A DNA stretch of 64,000 nt from Acinetobacter sp. ANC 4910 (GCF_004331035.1 NZ_SJNT01000004.1:124001-188000); one strand, 5' to 3'. Counted from the first letter of the stretch, positions 53,112-63,012 are shown. Translations and numbers: made by a program. The notes: generated from the sequence alone by a model not told the origin.

Positions 53112-53906
53112 TTATGAAGAGTTTCCCGAAGGTTTCTCTAATGATTTTCTTAAAGTTTTAATCAATTTTTCACGGCTATTATCTAGCTTTAATAGCTCGG
53201 AAGTCGAGTCTGTCTGTTGACTTTGTTTGACATGATATTGCCAAGCAGGAATTAGCACTTGCTGCGCTTCGGTAAAACGGTCAAGTAAGCCTAAAGACAA
53301 TTGCTGAGAAAGTTGTATTTGCTGCATGGCAATATCATTACTGGCTTGTACGGTTTGCAAACTGTGAATTTTCTTCAACAACCGTTCAGAAAATTGATCT
53401 AAAGGATGCTGAGTACGTAGCATTTTAGGATACTCATGTACAAACTCTTGTGCCGCAACCACATAATTTGCCATTCTTAACCGTAAACCCAGTAATTGCT
53501 GAAATCTCGATTGTGACTTTTGTATTTCTAAGCGTAATTTTTGGCTTAAATGTTGGCAACGATCCAAAAGTACATCAAGGTTTTTATAATAGTCAATTTG
53601 TCCCGAACCATGTTCAATGTCTATGCCAAGCCACTTTTGCAACGCATTAAATCTGCGCTTTTTTAGGTATTTATTCGATTGCGTCAAGGCTTGAATAAGC
53701 TCTTCAATACTTTGTCTAAACTGCTGAGTCATCAATGGATCGACGCCTTGTAACAAGACGGACTGAGCTTGAACAAGCTGCTCAGCGTAGCCAGACAACA
53801 ACGCCGCATTATTAAAAATAGGGACCAATTCATTCCGTTGAATAGCCAAAACTTCCTGTCGATTCACCTCTATTTCAAATAAAGGAACCAGTTCAGTAAC
53901 TTGCAT
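53112..53906 (-). CDS. Helical protein, first gene of the TelA operon
   Basis: A 264-residue protein I do not recognise. It is rich in Gln, Leu, Glu and Lys with long predicted helices and likely coiled coils (for example about 40-90 and 120-200), no signal peptide and no membrane segment. The tail is Lys/Ser-rich. The telA start is 13 bases after its stop. The composition resembles TelA itself, so the two may form a complex with the membrane protein that follows. Confidence 0.75.
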   Translation of the reverse strand: MQVTELVPLFEIEVNRQEVLAIQRNELVPIFNNAALLSGYAEQLVQAQSVLLQGVDPLMTQQFRQSIEELIQALTQSNKYLKKRRFNALQKWLGIDIEHGSGQIDYYKNLDVLLDRCQHLSQKLRLEIQKSQSRFQQLLGLRLRMANYVVAAQEFVHEYPKMLRTQHPLDQFSERLLKKIHSLQTVQASNDIAMQQIQLSQQLSLGLLDRFTEAQQVLIPAWQYHVKQSQQTDSTSELLKLDNSREKLIKTLRKSLEKPSGNSS

Positions 53907-54184
53907 AGCAATTTAAATCATGACCAACACTTCTCTGTTGTATCATAGCCATTAAAATAAGCAACTCTGCCTTCTTATCTTGTCTGCTCACTCATCACCT
54001 TATTCATCATCAAAATAAATCATACATAAACAACCATACGATAAAAGCTAAGTCATCAAAAAATAATAAAAAATTGGCTGTATTGTTTGGATTTATCCCA
54101 AATAGGATGAAATCTACACTTCCACAATCTTTCTACACAATTTTAGTTTAATCTTACGCGAAATTACATTTGGAAACATTGTTC
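53907..54184. other. Divergent promoter region, TelA operon / TonB receptor
   Basis: About 280 AT-rich bases. No gene, and no clear Fur box, was found upstream of the receptor. Confidence 0.5.
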
Positions 54185-56239
54185 ATGGATGCTTTATCGT
54201 CTGCATGGAAACAGAGTGCCTTAACTGTTGCCTTACTCAGCTTATATTCAGTGAGCTGGGCGGCTGATTCAACCCCCAAAGTGACCGAAGAACCTATACA
54301 AACTCTAAAAACATTAAAGCTCCAAGCCAACGCACCTACAAATAAAAATAATGATATTAGTGCAATTGCAAAAACCATTATCAATCGTGAAGAAATGCTG
54401 AAATATGGCGATCAATCTGTCAGCGATGCCTTAAGACGTGCAACAGGTTTTCAAATGCCATCTGCTACTGGTCCGCGTGGTCCAGGTGGAGCATCAGGTA
54501 TGCGCTTCCGTGGTGGCGGTGCACCTATTTTCATGATCAACGGTGAACCTGTACAAGGCGGACCTCGTGGGGGTATGTCCATTATTGATACCCTTACGCC
54601 AGACATGATTGAGCGTATTGAAATTACCAAGCAGCCGAGTGTCACTCAAGCTTCTGTTGCCGCCTCTGCCGTCATTAATATTATTTTAAAAGAACCATTA
54701 CAAAGTTCACGTCTTGGTGGAACAGCTCGAGTTGGCTATGGATTTAACCACTCTGGAGCTTCAGAAGAAGAGCGCAAGAATGTCACGCTACAAATGGATG
54801 GTCGTGATAGCCCTTGGTTATATAGCCTATCTGCCAATCAAAATTGGGACGACACCACTTCAATAACACAAACTCAAACGGCAAACCAAACTCGTGTACA
54901 AAAGAATGTTTCTGAGCGTAAAGCATCCATGATTAGTCCACGCCTGGAATATGAAATTGATGATGAAAAGAAGGTTGTGGCGGAACTGTTTTATCGTAAC
55001 CATGAACGGGATGGATCACGTTCCGATCAAGTTCAACAAGACAAAAATGACAGTATGCGCCTGAACACGCGCTTCGAACGTCAGGTGAATAAGAACTCGG
55101 ACAAAGTCCGTCTGTCTTATGAAAAACAAAATGAAACTGAACTGACCCGATCTCCACTTTCCTCCCAGTATATAGATCAGCAGATTGAAGAACTGGGTTT
55201 GGCATATGATGGTGTCCGCCAATTTGATGAACATCGTCAAATTAAGTTTGGCTTAGATACACGTTCAAGCAGCTTAGAAAGCAATACAGCCGATACCTTA
55301 GATGAACAACGTTATGCCCTATATAGCGAAGGCAGTTGGCGTTTTACTGATCAACAAACTTTGACTCTTGGTTTACGTCAAGAATGGATACATCGTACGG
55401 GCTTAGTCGATTATGATGACCAAAACCTTAGCCCAGTCGTTGCACATCGTTATAATTTTAATGATCATTGGTCACTTCAAACCAATATCAGTCAGGCATT
55501 TCGTAACCCCAAAGCTGACGACTTATTACCCACGGTGTCTGTTTCGACTGACAGTGATGCAGGCAGCCTAAATAACCCAGACCGCGGCGGCAATCCATTT
55601 TTACGTCCTGAAAAAATTACCGCTTATGAGTCCACTTTAGGTTTTAATATGCCTGCGGGTGGCGTAAACATCACAGGATTCTACCGTCAAATTGATGATT
55701 ATATTGAATCTGTAATTCAACAAGAAAATGGACGTTATGTAAAACGCCCTCAAAACCAAGATCACGCAACCACCTATGGTGTCGAGCTCTCTGGACGTTA
55801 TGCATTAAAACAAACTGCTCAAGGGCATTCATGGATGCTCAATAGTCAACTCTCGACCATTCGCGCCAAAGTCGAAGATGATATAACGCATCAAGATCGT
55901 TTAGTCAGTGATGTTGCACCCTATTCAGCCAGTATGGGGCTTTCTTATAACTATCAGCCGTGGCAAATTTCGACCAGTGCCAATCTCAGCTATACCCCAG
56001 AGTTTACCCGTGCTTTAGAAAATCAGCCCTATGATCGAACCAGTAACGAACGAGTCAATTTGGACATCAGTGCAACCAAACGCTTTAAACAGGGTTGGGC
56101 GACCACATTAAGCGCGCGTAACCTGTTAAGTACTGACTACAAAGAACGTCTGAGTGATCAATCTGATGGCAGCCTCTATCAAGCACGTACAAGTCAAGCC
56201 ATTCCTAGCATATTGTTCAGCGTAGAGAAGAAATTTTAA
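54185..56239 (+). CDS. TonB-dependent outer-membrane receptor
   Basis: About 684 residues: signal peptide (hydrophobic about 10-27, Trp-Ala-Ala-Asp), a plug domain (Ala-Lys-Thr-Ile-Ile-Asn-Arg-Glu-Glu-Met, Val-Ser-Asp-Ala-Leu-Arg-Arg-Ala-Thr-Gly, Ile-Glu-Arg-Ile-Glu-Ile) and a 22-strand barrel (Gln-Ala-Phe-Arg-Asn-Pro-Lys-Ala-Asp, Asn-Pro-Phe-Leu-Arg-Pro-Glu-Lys) ending in Phe. The plug is unusual for a Gly/Pro/Arg-rich stretch near 95-130 (Gly-Pro-Arg-Gly-Pro-Gly-Gly-Ala-Ser-Gly-Met-Arg-Phe-Arg-Gly-Gly-Gly). The substrate is unknown, perhaps a siderophore or another metal chelate. The ATG is preferred over the TTG at 54170. Confidence 0.9.
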   Translation: MDALSSAWKQSALTVALLSLYSVSWAADSTPKVTEEPIQTLKTLKLQANAPTNKNNDISAIAKTIINREEMLKYGDQSVSDALRRATGFQMPSATGPRGPGGASGMRFRGGGAPIFMINGEPVQGGPRGGMSIIDTLTPDMIERIEITKQPSVTQASVAASAVINIILKEPLQSSRLGGTARVGYGFNHSGASEEERKNVTLQMDGRDSPWLYSLSANQNWDDTTSITQTQTANQTRVQKNVSERKASMISPRLEYEIDDEKKVVAELFYRNHERDGSRSDQVQQDKNDSMRLNTRFERQVNKNSDKVRLSYEKQNETELTRSPLSSQYIDQQIEELGLAYDGVRQFDEHRQIKFGLDTRSSSLESNTADTLDEQRYALYSEGSWRFTDQQTLTLGLRQEWIHRTGLVDYDDQNLSPVVAHRYNFNDHWSLQTNISQAFRNPKADDLLPTVSVSTDSDAGSLNNPDRGGNPFLRPEKITAYESTLGFNMPAGGVNITGFYRQIDDYIESVIQQENGRYVKRPQNQDHATTYGVELSGRYALKQTAQGHSWMLNSQLSTIRAKVEDDITHQDRLVSDVAPYSASMGLSYNYQPWQISTSANLSYTPEFTRALENQPYDRTSNERVNLDISATKRFKQGWATTLSARNLLSTDYKERLSDQSDGSLYQARTSQAIPSILFSVEKKF

Positions 56240-56262
56240 TCTTTGATGCTCATGTGAAACTT

Positions 56263-56302
56263 AAAACCATCAAGTGACTCAAGCGGCCTGATGGTTTTAA
56301 TT
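56263..56302 (+). terminator. Terminator of the TonB receptor gene
   Basis: AAAACCATCA and TGATGGTTTT are perfect 10-base arms, followed by a T-rich stretch. Confidence 0.8.
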
Positions 56303-56363
56303 TTTAATCTTATGTTATTCATTTAAAATAGAAATTACTGCTTTCTATGTTAATTCAACATAA

Positions 56364-56416
56364 AAAACATCCCCTCATCATTCAAGCCCATAACCCTGAA
56401 TATGAGAGGATGTTTT
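56364..56416 (-). terminator. Terminator of the KAS III-like gene
   Basis: The arms AAAACATCCCCTCAT and ATGAGAGGATGTTTT pair with one mismatch around a 23-base loop; a T-run follows on the minus strand. Confidence 0.65.
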
Positions 56417-56463
56417 CGAGTCTATAACGCTAAGCCAAAAATACAGGCTTCAACGCTATAAGC

Positions 56464-57579
56464 TTAAGCGACGTGCTTTTGAACCAAAATTGATCCTACA
56501 GAATAACCCGCACCGAACGAACACAGTACACCATATTCACCATCATTCACTTCGTGCGCAGAACGATGTAATGCAATCATGACACCTGCAGAAGAGGTAT
56601 TGGCAAACTCATCGAGAATAATAGGAACTAAACTTGGATCCGCTTCAGCTGCTTCTTTACCCACAACTAATTTCAAAATCAGTTCATTCATGTTGACATT
56701 GGCTTGGTGTAACCAAAAACGCTTCACTTGACTCGGCAAGATGTTGTTCTTTTCCAACTGAGCCGTAATCATTTTTGCCACTAAAGGACAAACTTCTTTA
56801 AACACTTTACGACCATCTTGACGGAATTGCTTGTCATCACGTGAAGTGAGTTCAGAACCGTTTAAGAAGCCAAAGTTATTACGAATGTTGTTGGAAAACT
56901 GCGTAAATAAATTGGTATCTAAAATTTCAAAACCAGATTTAGTTTCAGTATTTTCAATAATTGAAGCCGTCGCAACATCACCAAAAATAAAGTGGCAATC
57001 GCGTGAACGGTAGTCGGTATGACCTGAAGTTAACTCAACGTTTACTAACAACACACGACGCGCACCCGACTTAATGGCATCATAGGCTTGTTTTAAACCA
57101 AAGGTTGCCGCAGAACATGCCACATTCATGTCATAGGCATAACCTTGAATACCCAGTGCCGTCTGAATTTCAATCGCAACCGCTGGATAGGCACGTTGTA
57201 AATTTGAACATGCCAAAATCACAACATCGATGTCTTCTGCAGTCACACCTGCATTTTCCATAGCTTGCTTTGCAGCAATCACGCCCCACTCAGCCTGAAT
57301 GGATAGCTCATCATCGCTACGCTCAGCTAAACGTGGGCGTAAACGGTTTGGATCTAATACACCTGCTTTTTCAGCAACATAACGGCGCTTTACACCAGAG
57401 GCCTTTTCAATAAATTCGGCACTAGAACCACGACGTTCTTCTAACTCGCCTGCTGCAATTTGCTCAGCATGGTCAAGGTTATACTGTTCCACATAAGCAT
57501 TTAGACTTTCAACTAGCTCTTCATTGGTAATGACGTGTTCTGGGTGGAACAAGCCTGTACCTGTAATACGAATGCCCAT
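56464..57579 (-). CDS. Beta-ketoacyl-ACP synthase III-like protein
   Basis: A 371-residue thiolase-fold condensing enzyme. Catalytic residues: Cys in Asn-Val-Ala-Cys-Ser-Ala-Ala near residue 154, His in Phe-Trp-Leu-His-Gln-Ala-Asn near 288 and Asn in Phe-Ala-Asn-Thr-Ser-Ser-Ala-Gly near 321, the Cys-His-Asn triad of FabH. It is longer than FabH (about 320) because of an insertion between about 25 and 95 (Tyr-Val-Glu-Gln-Tyr, Glu-Leu-Glu-Glu-Arg-Arg-Gly). It either starts fatty-acid synthesis or condenses acyl groups for another product. It stands alone, 31 bases from hrpA on the same strand. Confidence 0.87.
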   Translation of the reverse strand: MGIRITGTGLFHPEHVITNEELVESLNAYVEQYNLDHAEQIAAGELEERRGSSAEFIEKASGVKRRYVAEKAGVLDPNRLRPRLAERSDDELSIQAEWGVIAAKQAMENAGVTAEDIDVVILACSNLQRAYPAVAIEIQTALGIQGYAYDMNVACSAATFGLKQAYDAIKSGARRVLLVNVELTSGHTDYRSRDCHFIFGDVATASIIENTETKSGFEILDTNLFTQFSNNIRNNFGFLNGSELTSRDDKQFRQDGRKVFKEVCPLVAKMITAQLEKNNILPSQVKRFWLHQANVNMNELILKLVVGKEAAEADPSLVPIILDEFANTSSAGVMIALHRSAHEVNDGEYGVLCSFGAGYSVGSILVQKHVA

Positions 57580-57609
57580 GTAAAACTCCTTCTCTAAATT
57601 CGCTCAATT

Positions 57610-60600
57610 TTAACCGATACTAAGACGTTCCCATAGCTTTTGTAGCCGTGTCGCAGAAATAGGCATCTTGGTTTTCATCGGCTGAGAAAACAACGAAATA
57701 CGTAACTCTTCGATCATGAAATACAATTCTTTCAAACGAACGTCATTTTTATATTGAAATAATTTATCCATCCACGGATCAATCTGTCCAATGGCAGCAA
57801 TATCTCGTTGGAGATTATTGGGCAAGCGGTCCAAACGCAATAGCAAAGCTGCTAAATATCGTGAATACTCAGTCCACACATCGACGGGTTTGCTATAGAC
57901 AAAATTCGCCAATTGCATTAGGTCCAATTGGTCTTCAATATCATCCATACTACGTCCAAATATATCGCCATCTAGCATTAATAATTTCTGGCGGATGCTT
58001 TGCCACTGAATAAAAATTTCACTCATCATTTTTAACGCCTGTTGACCGTGCGTTAAAAAGTTTTGTTTAACCTTGAGCAGTAATTGCTGAAATTCCGCCT
58101 GATTAATTGGCAGTTCAGTAATGGCTAATTGTAGCGTGGCATAAACCAACATCTGTTCCAGTTTTGCCTTGTCACCTAGTGGCGAATATGCCAGCGCCAT
58201 TGGCTTGGAAATTTGCTTTTTCAATTGACGAACCAAGTCGCCCAATTGTAAATGCATCAGATGAATAATCCCTTCACGATGCTGCTTAATCGCTTCATTC
58301 TGGTCATTAAAGGTCTGTATCACAATGCCTGAAGTATCTTTAGCATCTAAATTTGCAAAAACTTTAACAGGAACAAGTGCTTGATATTGTTTGACCACAA
58401 CCCCTGTAACTTTATGCGAAGCTTCAAACACAAAATCTTCAGGGAAAGTTTGGAATTGTCCTTTGGCTTGCTTGACGGGACTATGGGTTTCGGTACGGCA
58501 ACGTGCTTTTAATTCAGCTAAATTACGCCCCTTCTCAATTACACGCCCTTTTTCATCAATCACTTTAATGAAAGGCAGCAAATATTGATCTATTCTTTCA
58601 AAAGAAAAATCTTTTTCAGTAATCTGTTCGCCACGGAGTTGAAATGCCAAGAAGCTAAATAAATGCTCACGTAGATGTACCGCATCTATCCGCTGCATGA
58701 TTTTTTTTGCAGTATCAGGAATCGGAACTAAATTACGACGCTTATCTTTTGGCAACGCTTTTAATAAGGCTTCAATTAAATCTTGTCGCCAACCTGGAAT
58801 TCCCCAAGACCAAATGTTTTCATCCACTTGTGGTAAAGCCTGCACAGGAATTTTAACCGTAGCCCCATCTTCATCATGGCTTGGGTCAAAACGATAACTT
58901 GCAGCTAAACGTAGCTCACCATTATGCAAATAATCAGGGAACTGTTGTGTGGTCGGACGATCATTCAACCACAATGAATCATCTTCTACGTACAAGAAAC
59001 GAGGTTGCGTAGGCTCAATGGTGGCACGCCAATCTTCAAAACTACGACGACTGGCAATTTCAACGGGGATTTTAGCCGCATAGAACTGATAAATCGTTTC
59101 TTCATCTACCACGAGGTCACGTCGACGCAATTTGTCTTCGACCCGTTCCACTTCTTCTAGTTTTAATAAATTATGCTTTAAAAATGGCGGAAGTATGCCC
59201 AAATTACCTGTGGTTAAGGCATCTCTTAGAAAAATTTCATGCGCTGCAAGATGATCAACCTTTTCATAATTAATCATTCGTTTTGGCTCAATAATCAAAC
59301 CAAACAATGAAATTTGTGCATAGGCATTTACAATACCGGCTTTTTTCGACCAATGCGGTTCAAAATAATGGTATTTCAATAAATCACGAGCAGCCAAAAG
59401 AATCCATTCAGGTTCAATTTTGGCTAAGGTCCGCAAATAAACCTGTGAGGTTTCCACCATTTCAAACGCCATAATCCACGGCGTATTGCTCTTATGTAAA
59501 GTTGAAGCCGGAAATACACGTGCTTTCTGTTGGCGGACTGCCATAAAGACATTACGTTCATCGGTTTTATTGGCAATAAACGATAAGAGTCCTGTTAATA
59601 AAGCACGATGTAAGTTTTCATAACTGGCTTTTTTATCATTAAAGGAAAGGTTTAAGCCTTTGGCCAGATCCAACAATTGTTCATGCGTTTTCTTCCACTC
59701 ACGTAGGCGCAACCAACTTAAAAAATGTTGATGTGCGAAAGTACGACGCTTGTTCTCACTCATGGACTCAACAGGATCATGTATCGCTTCCCATAACTTC
59801 AAATAAAACAGGAAGTCTGAATCGGCTTCACGGAATAAGGCATGTTTTTGATCTGCCTGCATTTGTTTATCCGCAGGGCGCTCGCGAGGATCTTGTACTG
59901 CCAAAGCCGCGACAATAATCAGGACTTCATTTAAAACACCAAAATGCGCCCCACCCAAAATCATACGGGCTAAACGTGGATCAATTGGCATTTTTGCCAT
60001 TTGTTGACCAATTTTGGTGAGAGAGTCTCCCCCAACCCCTTTATTAGAAAGAGGCGTTTTTTCAAGTCCTTCTTTATCCAAAGAAGGCTTAGAAGGATTT
60101 TTCTCAGTCATTGCACCCAGTTCAACCAAGAGTTTACGACCATCATTCACAAGCCTGTGATCTGGTGGCTCAATAAAATCGAAGGCTTCAAGCGAAACCA
60201 AATTCAGACTTTGCATTTGCAAAATAACAGAAGCCAAATTGGTGCGTTTAATTTCAGGTTCCGTAAATTCAGGACGACTTTGAAAATCTTCTTCACTGTA
60301 TAAACGAATACATACACCCGGTGCGATACGTCCACAACGCCCTTTACGTTGATTAGCTGCCGCTTGAGAAATTGCTTCAATGGGTAAACGTTGCACACGT
60401 GAACGATAGTTATAGCGTGAAATACGGGCAAAACCACTATCAATCACATAGCGAATATTCGGTACAGTCAAAGCGGTTTCGGCAACGTTAGTCGCAATAA
60501 TAATGCGTCGACCACCACCTGAGGAATTAAAAATCTTTTGTTGATCTGCCAAAGCCAACCGCGCATAAAGCGGTAAAATTTCAGTATGACGTGGACCATA

Positions 60601-61569
60601 TTTCTGCAAGGTTTCTTGTAATTCTCGAATTTCCTGCTCGGTACTGGCAAAAATTAGAATATCAGCATGTTCAGGATGACCTTTTTCCTGTGCATCTTGA
60701 AAACATTCTTCTACCGCTTGTACTACCGCACGTGGCAGATTCTCTTCAAAATCATCAAATTCGTCATCATCACTCCCACCGATGCTTAACTCGGAAATTG
60801 GACGATAACGCACTTCGACAGGAAAGCTTCGACCCTCCACTTCAAAAATGGGCGCACCGTAAAAATATTGACTAAAGCGCTGCACATCTAAAGTTGCAGA
60901 AGTCACAATGACTTTTAAATCAGGACGTTTTGGCAGTAACTGCTTCAAATAACCCATAATAAAATCAATATTCAACGAGCGCTCATGCGCTTCATCAATA
61001 ATGATCGTATCGTATTTACTTAAATAGCGGTCATGCGAAAGCTCAGCCAGCAAAATACCATCTGTCATTAAGCGCACAATCGAGTCTTGCGAGCCTTGTT
61101 CATTAAAACGAACTTTGAAGCTGATGGATTCTCCGAGTTTTTCGCCCACTTCTTCAGCAATACGCTGTGAAACGCTACGTGCGGCCAAACGACGTGGCTG
61201 AGTATGGCCAATCATGCCTGTTAAGCCACGCCCTGCTAACATGGCAATTTGCGGTAACTGTGTGGTTTTACCTGAACCTGTTTCACCTGCCACAATAATG
61301 ACTTGGTGCTGTTGAATCGCAGCCATCAATTGTTCAGCCGACTGCGTAACAGGCAGGTCTTGATTCAGTTTAATTTGTGGCAGACGGGCAAAACGCGCAC
61401 GAACTTTAAGATTAGACTGTTCAAACAGCTCTTGATATTGCTGTGGATCACCATCTTTGCTACGGCGTAGTCGATTTAAACGATGACGGTCGCGGGCCAT
61501 AACCCATTGATCGATATTTAAATGACTTTGCACAGATGAGTTATCCCAGTAAAAATTTGAATCGATCAT
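57610..61569 (-). CDS. hrpA: ATP-dependent RNA helicase HrpA
   Basis: A 1319-residue DEAH-box helicase that rescues stalled ribosomes in E. coli. Walker A Gly-Glu-Thr-Gly-Ser-Gly-Lys-Thr-Thr lies near residue 96, DEAH near 193, Ser-Ala-Thr near 225 and Gln-Arg-Lys-Gly-Arg-Cys-Gly-Arg near 407. HA2/OB-like and the long HrpA C-terminal domains follow. Between Met-Thr-Glu-Lys and Ser-Leu-Thr-Lys-Ile-Gly (residues about 491-515) there are 25 extra residues encoded by a palindromic DNA element, described separately. The length otherwise matches HrpA. Confidence 0.95.
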   Translation of the reverse strand: MIDSNFYWDNSSVQSHLNIDQWVMARDRHRLNRLRRSKDGDPQQYQELFEQSNLKVRARFARLPQIKLNQDLPVTQSAEQLMAAIQQHQVIIVAGETGSGKTTQLPQIAMLAGRGLTGMIGHTQPRRLAARSVSQRIAEEVGEKLGESISFKVRFNEQGSQDSIVRLMTDGILLAELSHDRYLSKYDTIIIDEAHERSLNIDFIMGYLKQLLPKRPDLKVIVTSATLDVQRFSQYFYGAPIFEVEGRSFPVEVRYRPISELSIGGSDDDEFDDFEENLPRAVVQAVEECFQDAQEKGHPEHADILIFASTEQEIRELQETLQKYGPRHTEILPLYARLALADQQKIFNSSGGGRRIIIATNVAETALTVPNIRYVIDSGFARISRYNYRSRVQRLPIEAISQAAANQRKGRCGRIAPGVCIRLYSEEDFQSRPEFTEPEIKRTNLASVILQMQSLNLVSLEAFDFIEPPDHRLVNDGRKLLVELGAMTEKNPSKPSLDKEGLEKTPLSNKGVGGDSLTKIGQQMAKMPIDPRLARMILGGAHFGVLNEVLIIVAALAVQDPRERPADKQMQADQKHALFREADSDFLFYLKLWEAIHDPVESMSENKRRTFAHQHFLSWLRLREWKKTHEQLLDLAKGLNLSFNDKKASYENLHRALLTGLLSFIANKTDERNVFMAVRQQKARVFPASTLHKSNTPWIMAFEMVETSQVYLRTLAKIEPEWILLAARDLLKYHYFEPHWSKKAGIVNAYAQISLFGLIIEPKRMINYEKVDHLAAHEIFLRDALTTGNLGILPPFLKHNLLKLEEVERVEDKLRRRDLVVDEETIYQFYAAKIPVEIASRRSFEDWRATIEPTQPRFLYVEDDSLWLNDRPTTQQFPDYLHNGELRLAASYRFDPSHDEDGATVKIPVQALPQVDENIWSWGIPGWRQDLIEALLKALPKDKRRNLVPIPDTAKKIMQRIDAVHLREHLFSFLAFQLRGEQITEKDFSFERIDQYLLPFIKVIDEKGRVIEKGRNLAELKARCRTETHSPVKQAKGQFQTFPEDFVFEASHKVTGVVVKQYQALVPVKVFANLDAKDTSGIVIQTFNDQNEAIKQHREGIIHLMHLQLGDLVRQLKKQISKPMALAYSPLGDKAKLEQMLVYATLQLAITELPINQAEFQQLLLKVKQNFLTHGQQALKMMSEIFIQWQSIRQKLLMLDGDIFGRSMDDIEDQLDLMQLANFVYSKPVDVWTEYSRYLAALLLRLDRLPNNLQRDIAAIGQIDPWMDKLFQYKNDVRLKELYFMIEELRISLFSQPMKTKMPISATRLQKLWERLSIG
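60025..60099. repeat. In-frame palindromic element inside hrpA
   Basis: Seventy-five bases (25 codons) that look inserted within the helicase coding region. The element holds two opposed hairpins. One has arms CCTTCTTT/AAAGAAGG with a 4-base loop (60068-60087). The other has arms CCCCTTT/AAAGAGG with a 5-base loop and one mismatch (60036-60054). Each is flanked by a pyrimidine-rich side, so the two halves read as inverted copies of one unit of about 38 bases. The length is a multiple of three and no stop occurs in the hrpA frame. Confidence 0.65.
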
Positions 61570-62036
61570 TTTACGCCTTAAGCTGCCATAGAGAAAGCAT
61601 CTTCAACGCGATAGCGAATCTGCTCATGAAATATGGTTATATTTCACTCCATTTAATCATTTCATAGCTAAAATTAAAGGCTTAATACTAAAGCAGAGAG
61701 AAAGCGTCTTACCGCATTTCGTACTTGAATTTGTCAGAAAAATAGACAACTACACCAACATAAAATATCTTTTTTCAATTTTAGCCTTGAAATTCTAGAC
61801 AGATGACTGCATGTTGAATAACGATCTAAATACGACAATTTGATTGTGACGTATTGTCATTTTTTCATCATCAAATTCATTTGTAATGAACGATGATGCT
61901 ATTGAGTGGAATGGTGTTTAAATTACTTATTCGGTTTTTCCGATGCTTGTGATGTAAAAATACTGTTTCAGCAATAATAAAAAATTCGATATTCTACTTC
62001 CAAATTCAAAAACTAACCTCAATCATGGAGACAATG
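61570..62036. other. Divergent gap hrpA / ahpC
   Basis: About 465 bases. A nested inverted repeat (61866-61898) lies about 140 bases before ahpC. On the minus strand a short frame without a start ends near 61580 (Arg-Tyr-Arg-Val-Glu-Asp-Ala-Phe-Ser-Met-Ala-Ala), perhaps the tail of a lost gene. No whole gene was seen. Confidence 0.45.
61866..61898. promoter_or_regulatory. Nested inverted repeat upstream of ahpC
   Basis: CATCATC/GATGATG enclose TTCATT/AATGAA around TGT. It may be a regulator site or a hairpin in the ahpC leader. I could not fit it to the OxyR four-box consensus. Confidence 0.4.
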
Positions 62037-62600
62037 ATGAGCTTAATTAATACCGAAGTTAAACCATTCAAAGCACAAGCTTACTTGAACGGCCAGTTCA
62101 TTGAAGTTACAGAAGCTGATCTTAAAGGCAAATGGTCTGTAGTATTCTTCTATCCAGCAGACTTCACTTTTGTATGCCCAACTGAGCTTGGTGACCTTGC
62201 TGACAACTACGCTGAATTCAAAAAATTAGGCGTTGAAATCTATGCAGTTTCTACTGACACGCATTTCACACACAAAGCTTGGCACGATTCTTCTGCTGAA
62301 ATTAAAAAAATTGAATACCCAATGGTTGGCGACCCAACTTGGACGCTTGCTAAAAACTTCGAAGTATTAATCGAAGCTGCTGGTCTTGCTGACCGTGGTA
62401 CTTTCGTTATTGATCCTGAAGGCAAAATCCAAATCGTTGAAATCAACGCTGGTGGTATTGGCCGTGATGCTCAAGAACTTCTTCGTAAAGTTAAAGCTGC
62501 TCAATACGTTCACTCTCACCCAGGTGAAGTGTGCCCTGCTAAATGGAAAGAAGGCGATGCAACTCTTGCTCCGTCTATCGACCTAGTAGGTAAAATCTAA
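62037..62600 (+). CDS. ahpC: Alkyl hydroperoxide reductase subunit C (peroxiredoxin)
   Basis: A 187-residue typical 2-Cys peroxiredoxin, the same length as E. coli AhpC. Peroxidatic Cys in Phe-Val-Cys-Pro-Thr-Glu-Leu-Gly near residue 47; resolving Cys in Gly-Glu-Val-Cys-Pro-Ala-Lys-Trp near 166. It reduces H2O2 and organic hydroperoxides and is recycled by AhpF. Codon use is very biased, suggesting high expression. The ATG at 62037 (GGAGA 5 bases upstream) gives the family N-terminus Met-Ser-Leu-Ile-Asn-Thr; an ATG 12 bases upstream is in frame. Confidence 0.97.
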   Translation: MSLINTEVKPFKAQAYLNGQFIEVTEADLKGKWSVVFFYPADFTFVCPTELGDLADNYAEFKKLGVEIYAVSTDTHFTHKAWHDSSAEIKKIEYPMVGDPTWTLAKNFEVLIEAAGLADRGTFVIDPEGKIQIVEINAGGIGRDAQELLRKVKAAQYVHSHPGEVCPAKWKEGDATLAPSIDLVGKI

Positions 62601-62621
62601 TTTTTTAAATTAGATTGAATC

Positions 62622-62651
62622 AAAAAACCACGCCTTATGCGTGGTTTTTTT
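62622..62651 (+). terminator. Terminator of ahpC
   Basis: AAAAAACCACGC and GCGTGGTTTTTT; strong stem with T-run. Confidence 0.92.
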
Positions 62652-62797
62652 ACAACTAAATTTCATGTAATTTTATTTAGAATATATTTGAAGTCCCTGT
62701 AATTTCTGCTATACATTGAAGTAAGCCTTTTGTTTTATTTATGTTGAATCAAACAGAAGGGTTCATTGAGTTTATTCACAAATTCAAGGAGGTATGT

Positions 62798-63004
62798 ATG
62801 GGAATAATGCTTGCCGTGACTTCTTGGAAATACAATGCGACTTCAAGATACTTAAAAATTTTTTATAATAATGGTTCTGGAGAACTCTACCATCCTGTGC
62901 CCCAATTTGTTTACGCCAACATGCTACGTTGTAGTGATAAAGCCGCTTTTGTACACAAATATCTAGAATACGACTTGCACTTCACACGCATTACCATCCA
63001 ATAA
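62798..63004 (+). CDS. KTSC-domain-like small protein
   Basis: A 68-residue protein. The strand pattern Val-Thr-Ser-Trp-Lys-Tyr-Asn, Leu-Lys-Ile-Phe-Tyr, Gly-Glu-Leu-Tyr-His-Pro-Val-Pro, Val-Tyr-Ala-Asn-Met-Leu and Phe-Val-His-Lys-Tyr-Leu fits the KTSC fold (lysyl-tRNA synthetase/RNA-binding-linked small domain); function unknown. AAGGAGG 4-5 bases before the ATG decides the start; the frame open further upstream is probably not translated. A terminator follows. Confidence 0.75.
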   Translation: MGIMLAVTSWKYNATSRYLKIFYNNGSGELYHPVPQFVYANMLRCSDKAAFVHKYLEYDLHFTRITIQ

Positions 63005-63012
63005 ATAACAAT

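Noticed and set aside
53907-54184. Fur box upstream of the TonB receptor
   Set aside because: AT-rich stretches are present, but none matches the Fur consensus well enough to report.
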